NCBI GenBank assembly: GCA_016903695.1
Contig: JADQBB010000016.1
Span: forward strand, 1 to 64,000
Length of the DNA stretch: 64,000 bases
DNA from: Chlorogloea purpurea SAG 13.99
GTDB taxonomy: Bacteria; Cyanobacteriota; Cyanobacteriia; Cyanobacteriales; Microcystaceae
Direction: 5' to 3'
Shown here piece by piece: positions 47,325-56,261 of this stretch. Positions within the stretch are counted from its first letter, which is position 1. Each line of letters opens with the position of its first letter. Under the pieces are notes generated by a model. The model did not search any database. It saw only the letters and a list, made by a program, of their open reading frames with translations, and had not been told where the DNA came from. The position numbers and the translations under genes were made by a program.

Positions 47325-48407
47325 ATGGGCGAAAAGAAACGAATAGGCCTCCTAACCAGTGGGGGGGATTGCGCGGGTTTAAACGCAGCTATTCGGGCGG
47401 TTGTACTTCACGCTACTGGAACTTACGGCTGGGAAGTGTTGGGGATTCGGGAAGCTACTAACGGTTTGATGAGCCGTCCGCCGGATACGACGACTTTTGA
47501 CTTGGAAAACGTCGATCGATTATTGGTAACGGGCGGTACGGTACTGGGAACTACCAATAAGGGCAATCCCTTCGCTTTTCCCCTACCTGACGGCACTACT
47601 AAAGATCTCAGTCAAGATATTATCGATGGCTATCATAGTCTGGGATTGGATGCTTTAATCGGTATCGGCGGCGATGGGAGTTTGGCGATTTTACGCAAAA
47701 TCGCCCAACAGGGAGGGATCAATCTTATCGGTATCCCCAAGACGATCGATAATGATGTGGGAGCCACAGAAGTATCTATCGGCTTCGATACCGCTACCAA
47801 TATCGCGACCGAAGCGCTCGATCGTCTTCATTTTACCGCGGCGAGCCATAACCGGGTGATGATCTTGGAAGTGATGGGAAGAGACGCAGGACATATCGCC
47901 TTAGCCGCGGGTATCGCCGGGGGCGCGGATATTATCCTGATTCCCGAAATACCTTATCAGATGGAGAAAGTTTGTGACAAAATCCGGCAACGGCAGAATA
48001 TGGGTAAGAATTTCTGTTTGGTTATCGTTTCCGAAGCTGTGTGTACGACCACGGGAGATAGAGTCACTCAGACTCGCTCTTTCGGTGAAGATCGTCTCGG
48101 CGGCATCGGGCAATATCTAGCGGAAGGAATCGCCAATCAAACCGGGGCGGAAACACGGGTTACATTTCTGGGGCATATTCAAAGGGGCGGCATTCCTTCA
48201 CCGATGGATAGACTTCTGGCCACGGCTTTCGGAGTGGCCGCGGTAGATTTGATCGCAGAAGGGAAATTCGATCGTATGGTGGCTTGGCAAAACCGTCAAG
48301 TTGTGGATGTACCGATCGAAGATGCTATCAACACCTATCGTACAGTAGACCCGGAAGAAACTTTAGTGAAGACCGCTAGAGGCTTGGGTATCTGTCTCGG
48401 AGATTGA
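47325..48407 (+). CDS. pfkA: 6-phosphofructokinase
   Basis: Phosphofructokinase, about 360 aa. It phosphorylates fructose 6-phosphate in glycolysis. Motifs: IGLLTSGGDCAGLNAAIRAV, IGIGGDGSLAIL, GIPKTIDNDVGATEVSIGFDTA, MGRDAGHIAL and FLGHIQRGG. The GGDGS motif favours ATP over pyrophosphate, because PPi-dependent enzymes carry Asp at that last position. ATG at 47325 begins at the conserved part; a GTG 24 bases upstream in frame is less likely. A hairpin follows the stop. Confidence 0.96.
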   Translation: MGEKKRIGLLTSGGDCAGLNAAIRAVVLHATGTYGWEVLGIREATNGLMSRPPDTTTFDLENVDRLLVTGGTVLGTTNKGNPFAFPLPDGTTKDLSQDIIDGYHSLGLDALIGIGGDGSLAILRKIAQQGGINLIGIPKTIDNDVGATEVSIGFDTATNIATEALDRLHFTAASHNRVMILEVMGRDAGHIALAAGIAGGADIILIPEIPYQMEKVCDKIRQRQNMGKNFCLVIVSEAVCTTTGDRVTQTRSFGEDRLGGIGQYLAEGIANQTGAETRVTFLGHIQRGGIPSPMDRLLATAFGVAAVDLIAEGKFDRMVAWQNRQVVDVPIEDAINTYRTVDPEETLVKTARGLGICLGD

Positions 48408-48428
48408 TATTCTTCATGAACAAAATCT

Positions 48429-48457
48429 CGTAGAGTCGCAATCTTGGCGGTTCTACG
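48429..48457 (+). terminator. Terminator of pfkA
   Basis: CGTAGA at 48429-48434 pairs with TCTACG at 48452-48457. Inside, CGC pairs with GCG. ATTTTACTTTT follows shortly after. Confidence 0.6.
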
Positions 48458-48536
48458 GGAATTTTACTTTTATAATTATGACTTCACTATAATTTAACCC
48501 CTTTTGGCTTTAACCTCTCGTGTTTAATAAAACATT

Positions 48537-50207
48537 ATGCAATTACTCCTATACTCGCTGTTAGCTTTATTACCGATGCTAACCGCATTTTTACTGTTAG
48601 TAGTGGCGAACCGTCCGGCGGCGCAAAGTATGCCGGTAGCTTACTTGGTAACGGTCATAATCGCTGTGTCAATATGGAAAGTCCCTTTCTTACAGGTCGC
48701 AGCCTCTACAGTGGAGGGATTGATCACCACCCTAGAAATTCTCTACATCGTTTTCGGGGCGATTCTTCTTCTCAATACCTTACAGGAATCAGGGGCGATT
48801 AACAAAATCCGTCAGGGCTTATTAGGGATTACGGGCGATCGCAGAATTCAGGTGATCATCATCGCCTGGTTATTCGGCAGTTTTATCGAAGGGGCTTCCG
48901 GCTTCGGGACTCCGGCGGTAATCTGCGTACCCCTATTGGTCGCTCTCGGCTTCCCGGCTATGGCGGCGGTGATGGCGGCGCTGATCATTCAAACCACCCC
49001 CTCCGCTTTCGGGGCGGTGGGTACACCGATTCTCATCGGCGTGAATAGCGGTTTAGATGGAGTTGAGGCGGTAGCCAGAGAATTAGATAAATTAGGGTTG
49101 AATTTTCCCGATTATCTCGATACGATCGCTGCCAAAACTGGCATAATTCAAGGCATCATCGGGCTTTTCATTCCCCTGCTCTTAGTTACCATGCTGACAG
49201 CTCATTTCGGAGAGCGTAAATCTTGGCGGGAAGGTTTAGAAGTGGGGGCGTTTTCCCTGTTCGCGGGTGCTGCTTTCGCCATCCCCTATACCCTCACCGC
49301 CTGGTTTCTCGGCCCCGCTTTCCCCTCTCTTTTCGGTGGGTTATTGGGATTGGCTATCGTTATCACCGCTATCAAAAAAAGATTTTTAATACCGGCACGA
49401 GTTTGGGATTTCCCGAATCGCAGTCAGTGGCCCGATTTTTGGCAGGGTAATTTCACCGCCGAAATCTCTTCTAATCCAAGCTCGATGACGGGTTTGATCG
49501 CTTGGATTCCCTATATATTATTGGGTGTCTTCCTCGTTCTCTCTCGCCTGCGTTTTCTGCCTTTCCGTCAGTGGTTACAATCGGTGACTATCCAATTCGC
49601 CAATATTTTCGGCACCGAGGTGTCCATATCCACACAACCGCTGTTTTTACCAGGTACGATCTTTATCTTGGTGGTGTTGGTGACTTTCTTTCTACACCGT
49701 ATGGAAAGAAAGCAATTAAAGAGGGCATTGGAGGAAGCGCTGGGAAAACTTCTGGCTACGGCGTTGGCGATCGGTGCTGCAGTGCCGATGGCTAAGGTGT
49801 TCATCAATTCTGGAGTTAACGAGACGGGTTTAGCCAGTATGCCTTTAACTTTAGCGGCCGGTGCTTCTAGTTTACTCGGTGGGGTATGGCCTTTTTTCGC
49901 CCCGGTTATCGGTCTGGCCGGTAGTTTCATCGCTGGTAGCGTCACGGTGAGCAATATGATGTTTTCTCTGTTTCAGTTCGGTGTAGCGGGTAAGATCGAC
50001 GCTTCAAGTTCCCTGATCTTAGCGTTGCAAATAGTGGGAGCAGCCGCCGGTAATATGATCGCCGTTTCTAATATCGTTCCCGCCGTCGCCACCGTGGGAT
50101 TGATCGGGCGGGAGGGTATGTTATTGAAGATGCTATTACTACCCGTGAGTCTTTATTTATTATTGGCGGGAGCGATCGGTCTGGTGGCAGTAGTGGTTAG
50201 TGGTTAG
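48537..50207 (+). CDS. L-lactate permease family transporter
   Basis: A 556-aa polytopic membrane protein of the LctP family, which imports L-lactate or glycolate by proton symport. Family segments: ASTVEGLITTLEILYIVFGAILLLNTLQESGAINKIRQGL, FGSFIEGASGFGTPAVICVPLLV, IQTTPSAFGAVGTPILIG and FIAGSVTVSNMMFSLFQF. About 13 membrane helices, and length is normal. The last codons (VVVSG) lie in a palindromic repeat also found near 50918-50952. In cyanobacteria such transporters are often for glycolate or lactate; the substrate is not certain. Confidence 0.93.
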   Translation: MQLLLYSLLALLPMLTAFLLLVVANRPAAQSMPVAYLVTVIIAVSIWKVPFLQVAASTVEGLITTLEILYIVFGAILLLNTLQESGAINKIRQGLLGITGDRRIQVIIIAWLFGSFIEGASGFGTPAVICVPLLVALGFPAMAAVMAALIIQTTPSAFGAVGTPILIGVNSGLDGVEAVARELDKLGLNFPDYLDTIAAKTGIIQGIIGLFIPLLLVTMLTAHFGERKSWREGLEVGAFSLFAGAAFAIPYTLTAWFLGPAFPSLFGGLLGLAIVITAIKKRFLIPARVWDFPNRSQWPDFWQGNFTAEISSNPSSMTGLIAWIPYILLGVFLVLSRLRFLPFRQWLQSVTIQFANIFGTEVSISTQPLFLPGTIFILVVLVTFFLHRMERKQLKRALEEALGKLLATALAIGAAVPMAKVFINSGVNETGLASMPLTLAAGASSLLGGVWPFFAPVIGLAGSFIAGSVTVSNMMFSLFQFGVAGKIDASSSLILALQIVGAAAGNMIAVSNIVPAVATVGLIGREGMLLKMLLLPVSLYLLLAGAIGLVAVVVSG

Positions 50208-50225
50208 TCACCCGTCACTAGCCAC
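50191..50225. repeat. Palindromic repeat copy A (end of the lactate permease gene)
   Basis: AGTGGTTAGTG at 50191-50201 can pair with CACTAGCCACT at 50215-50225, allowing G-T pairs. About 22 bases around the loop and right arm are identical to copy B. The left arm encodes the last residues and stop of the permease. Confidence 0.75.
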
Positions 50226-50284
50226 TAATCCCTATTCCCTTTAATTCCTCGCAGTGTAAGTCTGTGGGGCGATCGGCTATACTC

Positions 50285-50395
50285 GAACAGAGTTACTATG
50301 TGTTTTGGTGGGTGCGAAATCCCTCTTCGGGGGAAAGAAGCAGAAACCGCGCGTTGTGAAGCTTGGGAATTCCCATAGCGTGATAGCCGGAGTGG
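50285..50395 (+). other. Possible right-end relic of an IS200/IS605-type element
   Basis: One frame reads CGGCEIPLRGKEAETA-like, then EAWEFP and a stop, followed by an imperfect GGGAATTCCC hairpin and GAGTGGATGTCAA. From memory this resembles the tail of tnpB and the right end of IS605-type elements in cyanobacteria. There is no tnpB or tnpA gene here, so at most the end is left. Low certainty. The rest of 50208-50395 holds only palindromic repeat copy A. Confidence 0.3.
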
Positions 50396-50872
50396 ATGTC
50401 AATAATGAGCCGTTCGTCAAATAAGCAAGCGTTGCCTTTATTAAAAAATATTCTGTTCGGGGAGGGTATTCGAGCCGCATTGATCTTTCTTAACGGTCTG
50501 ACCGAGCATCGATTCAGTGGCCTCTACCGCTTCGATGATGACGCGCTTAAAAACCTCTATTTTTACGATCGTGAAAATCCAACGGTAGAGTCATCGCCCA
50601 GCGTTCCGGCGATGGCTTCCTATTGCGTTTTCGTCCGTAACTCCGGGCAGAGGTTCATTATGGAGAATTCTTTAAGCGATGAACGAGTTCACGATCATCC
50701 GGCACAACAAGAGGTACAGTCTTACTGTGGGGTGCCTCTCGTCGATCGATACGGTCAAGTATTTGGAACGATCTGCCACTTTGATTTACAACCGCGCTCC
50801 ATTGCCTTGGTCGATGTCGAGCTTATGGAGGAGATGTCATGGTTGCTGAAGCAAAAAACGTTATTGAGTTAA
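50396..50872 (+). CDS. GAF-domain protein
   Basis: A 158-aa single GAF-domain protein: RFSGLYRFDDDALKNLYFYDREN, SYCVFVRNSGQRFIMENSLSDERVHDHPAQQEVQSYCGVPLVDRYGQVFGTICHFDLQPR. The VQSYCGVPL and GTICHFD segments are typical of free-standing GAF proteins. The domain binds small ligands or senses redox state. The Cys residues near 82 and 112 could act in redox or metal sensing but are not in the bilin-binding context of phytochromes. It is flanked by two copies of a palindromic repeat. No output domain is attached. Confidence 0.85.
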   Translation: MSIMSRSSNKQALPLLKNILFGEGIRAALIFLNGLTEHRFSGLYRFDDDALKNLYFYDRENPTVESSPSVPAMASYCVFVRNSGQRFIMENSLSDERVHDHPAQQEVQSYCGVPLVDRYGQVFGTICHFDLQPRSIALVDVELMEEMSWLLKQKTLLS

Positions 50873-50917
50873 AGAGCGATCGCACAATCTAATAAACCGT
50901 TAGATTTTTGATGGGTT

Positions 50918-50952
50918 AGTGGCTAGTGGTCAGTCACCCGTCACTAGCCACT
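50918..50952. repeat. Palindromic repeat copy B
   Basis: A perfect inverted repeat, AGTGGCTAGTG at 50918-50928 and CACTAGCCACT at 50942-50952, separated by 13 bases. It lies between the ends of the GAF gene and the convergent TM-helix gene, so it may work as a bidirectional terminator. Confidence 0.8.
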
Positions 50953-50957
50953 ATTCC

Positions 50958-52640
50958 CTATTTCCTATCTCCCTTAACACTGGAAAGCCATTCCCGTAAC
51001 TGAGTACCGGCTACATCTCGCCCGCCCAGACCGAAAGCTAGAGCGATCGCTACAGCCACCGCACCCAGTAATAAACCGAAAGCGAGATTAACGATACTAC
51101 TGGCGATTCCCATCTGTTCTAGAGCCATCGCTGAAACTAGAGCGATAACGGCAACCCGGGCCGCTTGGCCCAAAATTCGAGCTTGAGAGCCGCCGGAACT
51201 AGTGATCAGATTAAACGCCAGATTCGCTAGATAAAGACCGACACCGAAGACGACCACACCGGCGAGAATACGACCGAAAATGACGAGAAGACCGCTGACG
51301 ATCACCGTTAGAGCCGGTATATTCAAAATATTCGTGGCGGCTATGGTAGCGAATAAACCCACGCCCACTGCAGCCACGATACCGATGATCTCCGCCGGGG
51401 TGCGGTGGGGAAACCTGGAAGGTGCATCCACGATCGACGGGCCGTCTTCCGCTGGCGATACGACAGTAGTACGGGTAGTCGTGGTTCTGGGGAAACCCAA
51501 CCAGTCGAAAATATTATTAAAACCTATGCCGCTCAGAATATCCGCTACTAAATCACCCACAAATCTCGCCCCCGCATAACCTAGGAGGAGAATTAACGCA
51601 GCGGTGAAAATTTGCGGGATGGCTCCGAGAATCTGATTCAGCATCGATACCGCAGGAGCGGAAATAGCGGAAATCTCTAAAGCATCTAAAGCGGCGATCA
51701 CCGTGGGCAGTAAAATTAACACGTAGACGATCGTGCCTATTATCCCGGAAAGAGAACGGTTTCTAGTGCCTGTGGTCTGCCCCAGTCCGAATTGATTACC
51801 GATGCGATCGACTCCCGTAGCCGAGAGGAGATTGCTCACGATTTCCCGGACGACTCTAGCGATCGTCCAACCGATCAAACCGATCAATACCGCTTTTAAA
51901 ATTCTCGGTAGAGCGGCGAGAAGGTCATTGAGTAAGTTCTGTACCGGTTGTAGGGGCCCCTGTAAATTCAATACGCCGAGAATGATGGGTAGGAAAAACA
52001 GGAAGACGAACCAATACAGTGCGTTGCCCAAGGTTTCGCTCAAGAGAAATCTATTGGGTTCGGTAGTTGTCGCCGAACGATCGCTCAAACGATCGTCTAG
52101 CCCGAAGGATTGGGAAGTCCTCACTGCCAAAGTCCGAGCGATAGTAGCCAGTATCCAGGCTAAGGCGCTTAATAACAGGGCCGAGCCAAGACGGGGCAGG
52201 AAAACGAATATTTGATTGAGAAAATTGTTCAGGGGAGCGGCGACGGCATTGAGTTGTAGAGCGTTGAGGAAAGCTACAACTGTGAGGATCATCAACACCC
52301 AGAAAACGATCGAGCCGACGAGATTCTCTATGTTGGATGCCAGTCCGCCTCTCGTCCCCGTTACCGAAGAAGCGAGACGATTATCTAGATCCGTGCGCTT
52401 GAGAAGGTTTTTAACCAGTCCCGCCACTACAGTAGAGATGATCCAACCCACCAGCAGGATAATAATAGCGCTGATCAAGTTTAAAACTTCCGATCCCAAA
52501 GCACCCAATCCTAAACCGGCTAGAAAACCTGATATAGGTGATGAAACCGTTGTTACCGCGTTAGTGCCGGTTGAGGTTTGGGCTAATGTAGATGACGTGA
52601 TCTCAACGAAGAGATAGGGTGAAAATGGATTTGTAGTCAT
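50958..52640 (-). CDS. Membrane protein with repeated conserved TM helices (mechanosensitive-channel-like)
   Basis: A 560-aa membrane protein with four to five copies of the conserved TM-helix repeat. Each has a hydrophobic helix with the pattern ILLVGWIISTVVAGLVKNLLKRTDLDNRL followed by a second helix. Related sequences: LLSALAWILATIARTLAVRTSQSFGLDDRL, AVLIGLIGWTIARVVREIVSNLL and ALILLLGYAGARFVGDLVADILSGI. This is the TM-helix family often named mechanosensitive channel, but the beta domain of MscS is not seen, so channel activity is only assumed. It begins near 52640 and is convergent with the GAF gene. A short nonpolar N-terminal region is rich in T and S. Confidence 0.8.
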   Translation of the reverse strand: MTTNPFSPYLFVEITSSTLAQTSTGTNAVTTVSSPISGFLAGLGLGALGSEVLNLISAIIILLVGWIISTVVAGLVKNLLKRTDLDNRLASSVTGTRGGLASNIENLVGSIVFWVLMILTVVAFLNALQLNAVAAPLNNFLNQIFVFLPRLGSALLLSALAWILATIARTLAVRTSQSFGLDDRLSDRSATTTEPNRFLLSETLGNALYWFVFLFFLPIILGVLNLQGPLQPVQNLLNDLLAALPRILKAVLIGLIGWTIARVVREIVSNLLSATGVDRIGNQFGLGQTTGTRNRSLSGIIGTIVYVLILLPTVIAALDALEISAISAPAVSMLNQILGAIPQIFTAALILLLGYAGARFVGDLVADILSGIGFNNIFDWLGFPRTTTTRTTVVSPAEDGPSIVDAPSRFPHRTPAEIIGIVAAVGVGLFATIAATNILNIPALTVIVSGLLVIFGRILAGVVVFGVGLYLANLAFNLITSSGGSQARILGQAARVAVIALVSAMALEQMGIASSIVNLAFGLLLGAVAVAIALAFGLGGRDVAGTQLREWLSSVKGDRK

Positions 52641-52691
52641 GAATTTGAGCCTACTTACTCTGATAGAGATTTAAAAAAGTGTGCGATTCTC

Positions 52692-53657
52692 TTAAGGAGA
52701 TTGCACGATGTAAGGAGAAGAAATTTTTTCCACTCTGCCAGAATTCACCAAGGCTTGATGAATGATTACCGCGGCTTCGGCGCGGGTTAAGTCCCGGTTA
52801 GGGGCGAGAATATTGGTATCGGGATAACTGGCTACTAACCCGAACTGCGTCGCCGTTGCTACGCTCTCCCTAGCATAGCGGGGAATGTCCTGATTATCTT
52901 TATAGATGGTCGTTATGGATTCGGGAGAAGCGGGACGGGGTAGCTTTAAACCGTTGCTCAGAGCCACCAGCGCTTCTACCTTTTTAATCGGTTCACCGGG
53001 GCGGAACACTTGACCCGGATAACCTTTCATAAATTCCATCTCCACGGCCTTATCGATTGCGGTATTCCTCTCGTCTCCGGCGGGAATATCCTTGAACTCC
53101 AAAGATCCGCGAGTTTTCGACTCGTTGAAAGAGTCTTGTAGCATTTTGGCGAATTCAGATCGGGTTACAACTTTCTCCGGTTGGAACCTCCCATCTGGAA
53201 AACCCTGTAAGATACCACGGCGCACTACCACCGCGATAAAAGGACTCGCCCAATAGTTAGGAGTTAGATCCGTAAACCCCGCCGCCGTTTTCACCGGCGA
53301 GGGTGTAGTCTGAGCTACCGGGGGAACAGGTACGGGTACTACTGCGGTTTTTGGGGTTGGGGTGCTTTCCGTGATGATCTCCGTTTCGTCTGGAGACGAT
53401 TGGGGCAGGGGAGTCACCGTCGTCCTGGGTGTATCGGAGGCGGATTTCTCAAAGACCGAATCGGTCTGAGTAGGGGCGGGAGATGGTGAACCCAGAAATG
53501 TGTCATCTTTTCCCCGGCCGATTTGACTCCAAGACCACCATAAAATAGCGCCGATGCTGGCGAATGCGATTAGGATACCGATAAAATCATCGAATCCCAA
53601 AGTTGCTCGATCGTTCGACCGGTCAGAGGGGCGATCGGGGGGCGGTAGATTGGACAT
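52692..53657 (-). CDS. SLH-domain envelope protein
   Basis: A 321-aa protein with an N-terminal membrane helix (FDDFIGILIAFASIGAILWWSW). A threonine/proline-rich spacer follows, then three SLH repeats near residues 128-310 (FTDLTPNYWASPFIAVVVRRGILQGFPDGRFQPEKVVTRSEFA and relatives, to LTRAEAAVIIHQALV). SLH domains bind secondary wall polymers or peptidoglycan. It could anchor the cell wall to the cytoplasmic membrane. Single gene, with the neighbouring ddl divergent. I see no signal peptidase site, so the N-terminal helix is an anchor. Confidence 0.9.
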   Translation of the reverse strand: MSNLPPPDRPSDRSNDRATLGFDDFIGILIAFASIGAILWWSWSQIGRGKDDTFLGSPSPAPTQTDSVFEKSASDTPRTTVTPLPQSSPDETEIITESTPTPKTAVVPVPVPPVAQTTPSPVKTAAGFTDLTPNYWASPFIAVVVRRGILQGFPDGRFQPEKVVTRSEFAKMLQDSFNESKTRGSLEFKDIPAGDERNTAIDKAVEMEFMKGYPGQVFRPGEPIKKVEALVALSNGLKLPRPASPESITTIYKDNQDIPRYARESVATATQFGLVASYPDTNILAPNRDLTRAEAAVIIHQALVNSGRVEKISSPYIVQSP

Positions 53658-53852
53658 AAAACGTTATTTGAGAATAGAGGTATATATTATGTTTGGCTTT
53701 ATTACCTTGTAATAGTAGGTCAATATCCGGGTTAGACTCTTCATTTTTCCCTTTTTCTTCAACATTCACCCTATTGAGGGGGCTGGAACTTCTAGGGACG
53801 AGCGAGCAACATTATGATAAATTATCTCAATCTATATAAAGAGAGTTTATTT

Positions 53853-54902
53853 ATGAGTATTTTACGAGTTGGATTATTGTTCGGCGGCAAATCAGGAGAA
53901 CATGAAGTATCGATCAATTCGGCCCGCGCCATACTACAAGGTTTAAGTTCTGGCGATAATCCCTCTAAATACTCGGTTTATCCTTTCTATATCGATAAAA
54001 GTGGTTTTTGGCACACCGGCGAAACCGCTCAATCTGTCCTCGATTCCGCCCGCCCTCTACCCTGTGACGAAATCGCTAAGCCCAATCTTTGGCTATTTCC
54101 CCCTCAAGCCGCGGAAATAGACCTATGGTTCCCGATCTTACACGGGCCCAATGGGGAAGATGGTACTTTACAGGGGCTATTATCTCTGATGACCGTGCCT
54201 TTTGTCGGTAGCGGGGTGTTAGGTTCTTCTGTGGGTATGGATAAAATCGCCATGAAAGCGGTATTCGCTTCGGCGGGTTTACCGCAAGTGAAATATATGG
54301 CCGTGACTCGCTCGGAAATTTGGTCTAACCCTTGTGTTTTTCCCAAACTGTGCGATCGTATAGAAGAGACCCTGGACTATCCCTGTTTTGTCAAACCCGC
54401 TAATCTCGGTTCTTCCGTGGGTATCAGTAAAGCCCGCAACCGTAATGAGTTGGAAGCCGCTCTCGATGGGGCCGCCAGTTACGATCGACGTATAATCGTC
54501 GAGGCGGGAGTCAACGCCCGTGAACTCGAATGCGCGGTCTTGGGTAACGATAACCCTCAAGCTTCAGTGGTGGGTGAAATCACTTTCGACGCGGATTTTT
54601 ATGACTACGAAACGAAATACACCGACGGGCGCAGTCAGATGGTCATTCCCGCTCAAATTCCTTCTCACGTACAGTCCCGAATACAAGAGATGGCTATTGG
54701 GGCTTTTAAGGCTATAGATGGGCGGGGTTTATCGCGGGTAGACTTCTTCTACGTGGAAAAAACCGGCGAACTGTTTATCAACGAGATCAATACGCTACCC
54801 GGTTTCACCAAGTTCAGTATGTACCCCCAAATGTGGAAGTCGTCGGGGATCGATTTTCCGCAATTAGTCGATAAGTTAATCGGGCTGGCTCTAGAAAATT
54901 AA
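53853..54902 (+). CDS. ddl: D-alanine-D-alanine ligase
   Basis: Ddl, about 349 aa, joins two D-alanines for peptidoglycan precursors with ATP. Motifs: [71 protein letters not shown] and [28 protein letters not shown], which has the ATP-grasp metal ligands. The start at ATG 53853 matches the family's N-terminus; the frame also opens at 53814 with an odd extension [13 protein letters not shown]. Cytosolic, single gene, complete. Confidence 0.96.
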   Translation: MSILRVGLLFGGKSGEHEVSINSARAILQGLSSGDNPSKYSVYPFYIDKSGFWHTGETAQSVLDSARPLPCDEIAKPNLWLFPPQAAEIDLWFPILHGPNGEDGTLQGLLSLMTVPFVGSGVLGSSVGMDKIAMKAVFASAGLPQVKYMAVTRSEIWSNPCVFPKLCDRIEETLDYPCFVKPANLGSSVGISKARNRNELEAALDGAASYDRRIIVEAGVNARELECAVLGNDNPQASVVGEITFDADFYDYETKYTDGRSQMVIPAQIPSHVQSRIQEMAIGAFKAIDGRGLSRVDFFYVEKTGELFINEINTLPGFTKFSMYPQMWKSSGIDFPQLVDKLIGLALEN

Positions 54903-54983
54903 CCACTAGAGAAATGTAGTCTGTCATCTTGCTTATAGTCACTCTTGTAGTATATAATAATACAAGAGTGATTAGATATATAT

Positions 54984-56165
54984 ATGCCTTACGAAACCTT
55001 AGACCTATCCACGCCCACACCAGTATTATCTTGGGCGGGTCATGAACTGGGCCGAGATGAAACTAATATGGCCCGCAACGTGGCTTCTTTACCTTTCGTC
55101 TTCAAACAAGTATCCTTAATGCCCGATGTTCACCTCGGCAAAGGTGCTTTAGTCGGCTCAGTTATCGCCACTAAAGAAACCATCATTCCCGCGGCGGTGG
55201 GTGTGGATATTGGTTGTGGTATGGCTGCTTTACAAATGCCTTTCACGGGGGATCAATTAGAAGGGAAATTAAAGAAAATCCGTCTCGACATCGAAGCGGA
55301 AATTCCCGTGGGCTTCAATGACAATAAAACGCTCGAAAAAGCTGTTTCTAACTGGTCGCTTTGGAATGACTTCAAACACTTACATAAAGGAGTACAGAAA
55401 TTAGATAAAAAAGCCATTCATCAACTGGGTTCACTGGGTGGGGGTAATCACTTTATCGAAGTATGTTTGGACGAAAATAATGGCGTATGGTTGATGCTTC
55501 ATTCTGGTTCCAGAGGCATTGGTAATCAATTGGCTCAGTGCCATATTCATACAGCTAAAAATCTCGCCAGCTTAGCCAATCAAAGCCTCCCCGACCCTGA
55601 TCTAGCTTACTTTGTGGAAGGGACAGAAGAATTCGCCCACTACTGGCGTGATTTACAATGGGCGCAGGAATACGCTCTCTATAATCGAGAAGTGATGCTT
55701 AATAGATTTAAGCGTATCGTGGAAAGACATCTAGTAGGCGGCAAACCTTGTAAACCCCTACTTACTGTTAACTGTCATCATAACTACGCGGTGAAAGAAA
55801 CCCATTTCAACGAAGAAGTTTACGTCACCAGAAAAGGGGCGGTGAGAGCCAGAGAAACCGACTATGGTATCATCCCCGGTTCTATGGGGGCGAAATCCTT
55901 CATCGTCAAAGGAAAAGGAAACCTCGATAGTTTTTGCTCTTGTTCTCACGGGGCGGGGCGATTGATGTCTAGAAACAAAGCGAAACTGACTTTTAGCTTA
56001 GATGATTTGATCGAACAAACCCAAGGAGTGGAATGTCGTAAAGATGAACGGTTTATTGACGAAATTCCGGGGGCTTATAAACCGATCGAACTCGTCATGA
56101 GCCAACAAGCGGATTTAGTGGAAATTGTGGCCACTTTAAAACAGGTTCTCTGTGTCAAAGGCTAG
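54984..56165 (+). CDS. RtcB family RNA ligase
   Basis: A 393-aa RtcB-family protein, which joins 2',3'-cyclic phosphate (or 3'-phosphate) and 5'-OH RNA ends using GTP and Mn. Motifs: LMPDVHLGKGALVGSVIATK, AVGVDIGCGMAALQ, LGGGNHFIEV, HSGSRGIGNQLAQ, VNCHHNYAVKE and the GMP-lysine region SCSHGAGRLMSRNKA, with the conserved His/Cys/Asp metal ligands visible. The enzyme is used for RNA repair or splicing. The gene shows no archease or RtcA neighbour. A strong hairpin terminator follows. Confidence 0.93.
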   Translation: MPYETLDLSTPTPVLSWAGHELGRDETNMARNVASLPFVFKQVSLMPDVHLGKGALVGSVIATKETIIPAAVGVDIGCGMAALQMPFTGDQLEGKLKKIRLDIEAEIPVGFNDNKTLEKAVSNWSLWNDFKHLHKGVQKLDKKAIHQLGSLGGGNHFIEVCLDENNGVWLMLHSGSRGIGNQLAQCHIHTAKNLASLANQSLPDPDLAYFVEGTEEFAHYWRDLQWAQEYALYNREVMLNRFKRIVERHLVGGKPCKPLLTVNCHHNYAVKETHFNEEVYVTRKGAVRARETDYGIIPGSMGAKSFIVKGKGNLDSFCSCSHGAGRLMSRNKAKLTFSLDDLIEQTQGVECRKDERFIDEIPGAYKPIELVMSQQADLVEIVATLKQVLCVKG

Positions 56166-56185
56166 AAGTAAAAAAAAGCTCGATG

Positions 56186-56228
56186 TTGAAAATCCTCGCA
56201 CTAAAAATGCGAGGATTTTCAATTTTTA
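56186..56228 (+). terminator. Strong terminator after rtcB
   Basis: A 15-bp perfect stem (56186-56200 with 56208-56222; TCCTCGCA paired with TGCGAGGA at the top) with a 7-nt loop, followed by TTTTT. Confidence 0.92.
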
Positions 56229-56261
56229 CCTCACCCTATTTTTTATGGTGAGATGGGGGAC

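Noticed and set aside
51280-52617. Plus-strand frames opposite the TM-helix membrane protein
   Set aside because: Shadow frames rich in R, T and P with no ribosome-binding sites. The minus-strand protein has clear repeats and full length.
54104-54560. Minus-strand frames inside ddl
   Set aside because: They overlap conserved catalytic motifs of Ddl on the plus strand and show no features of their own.
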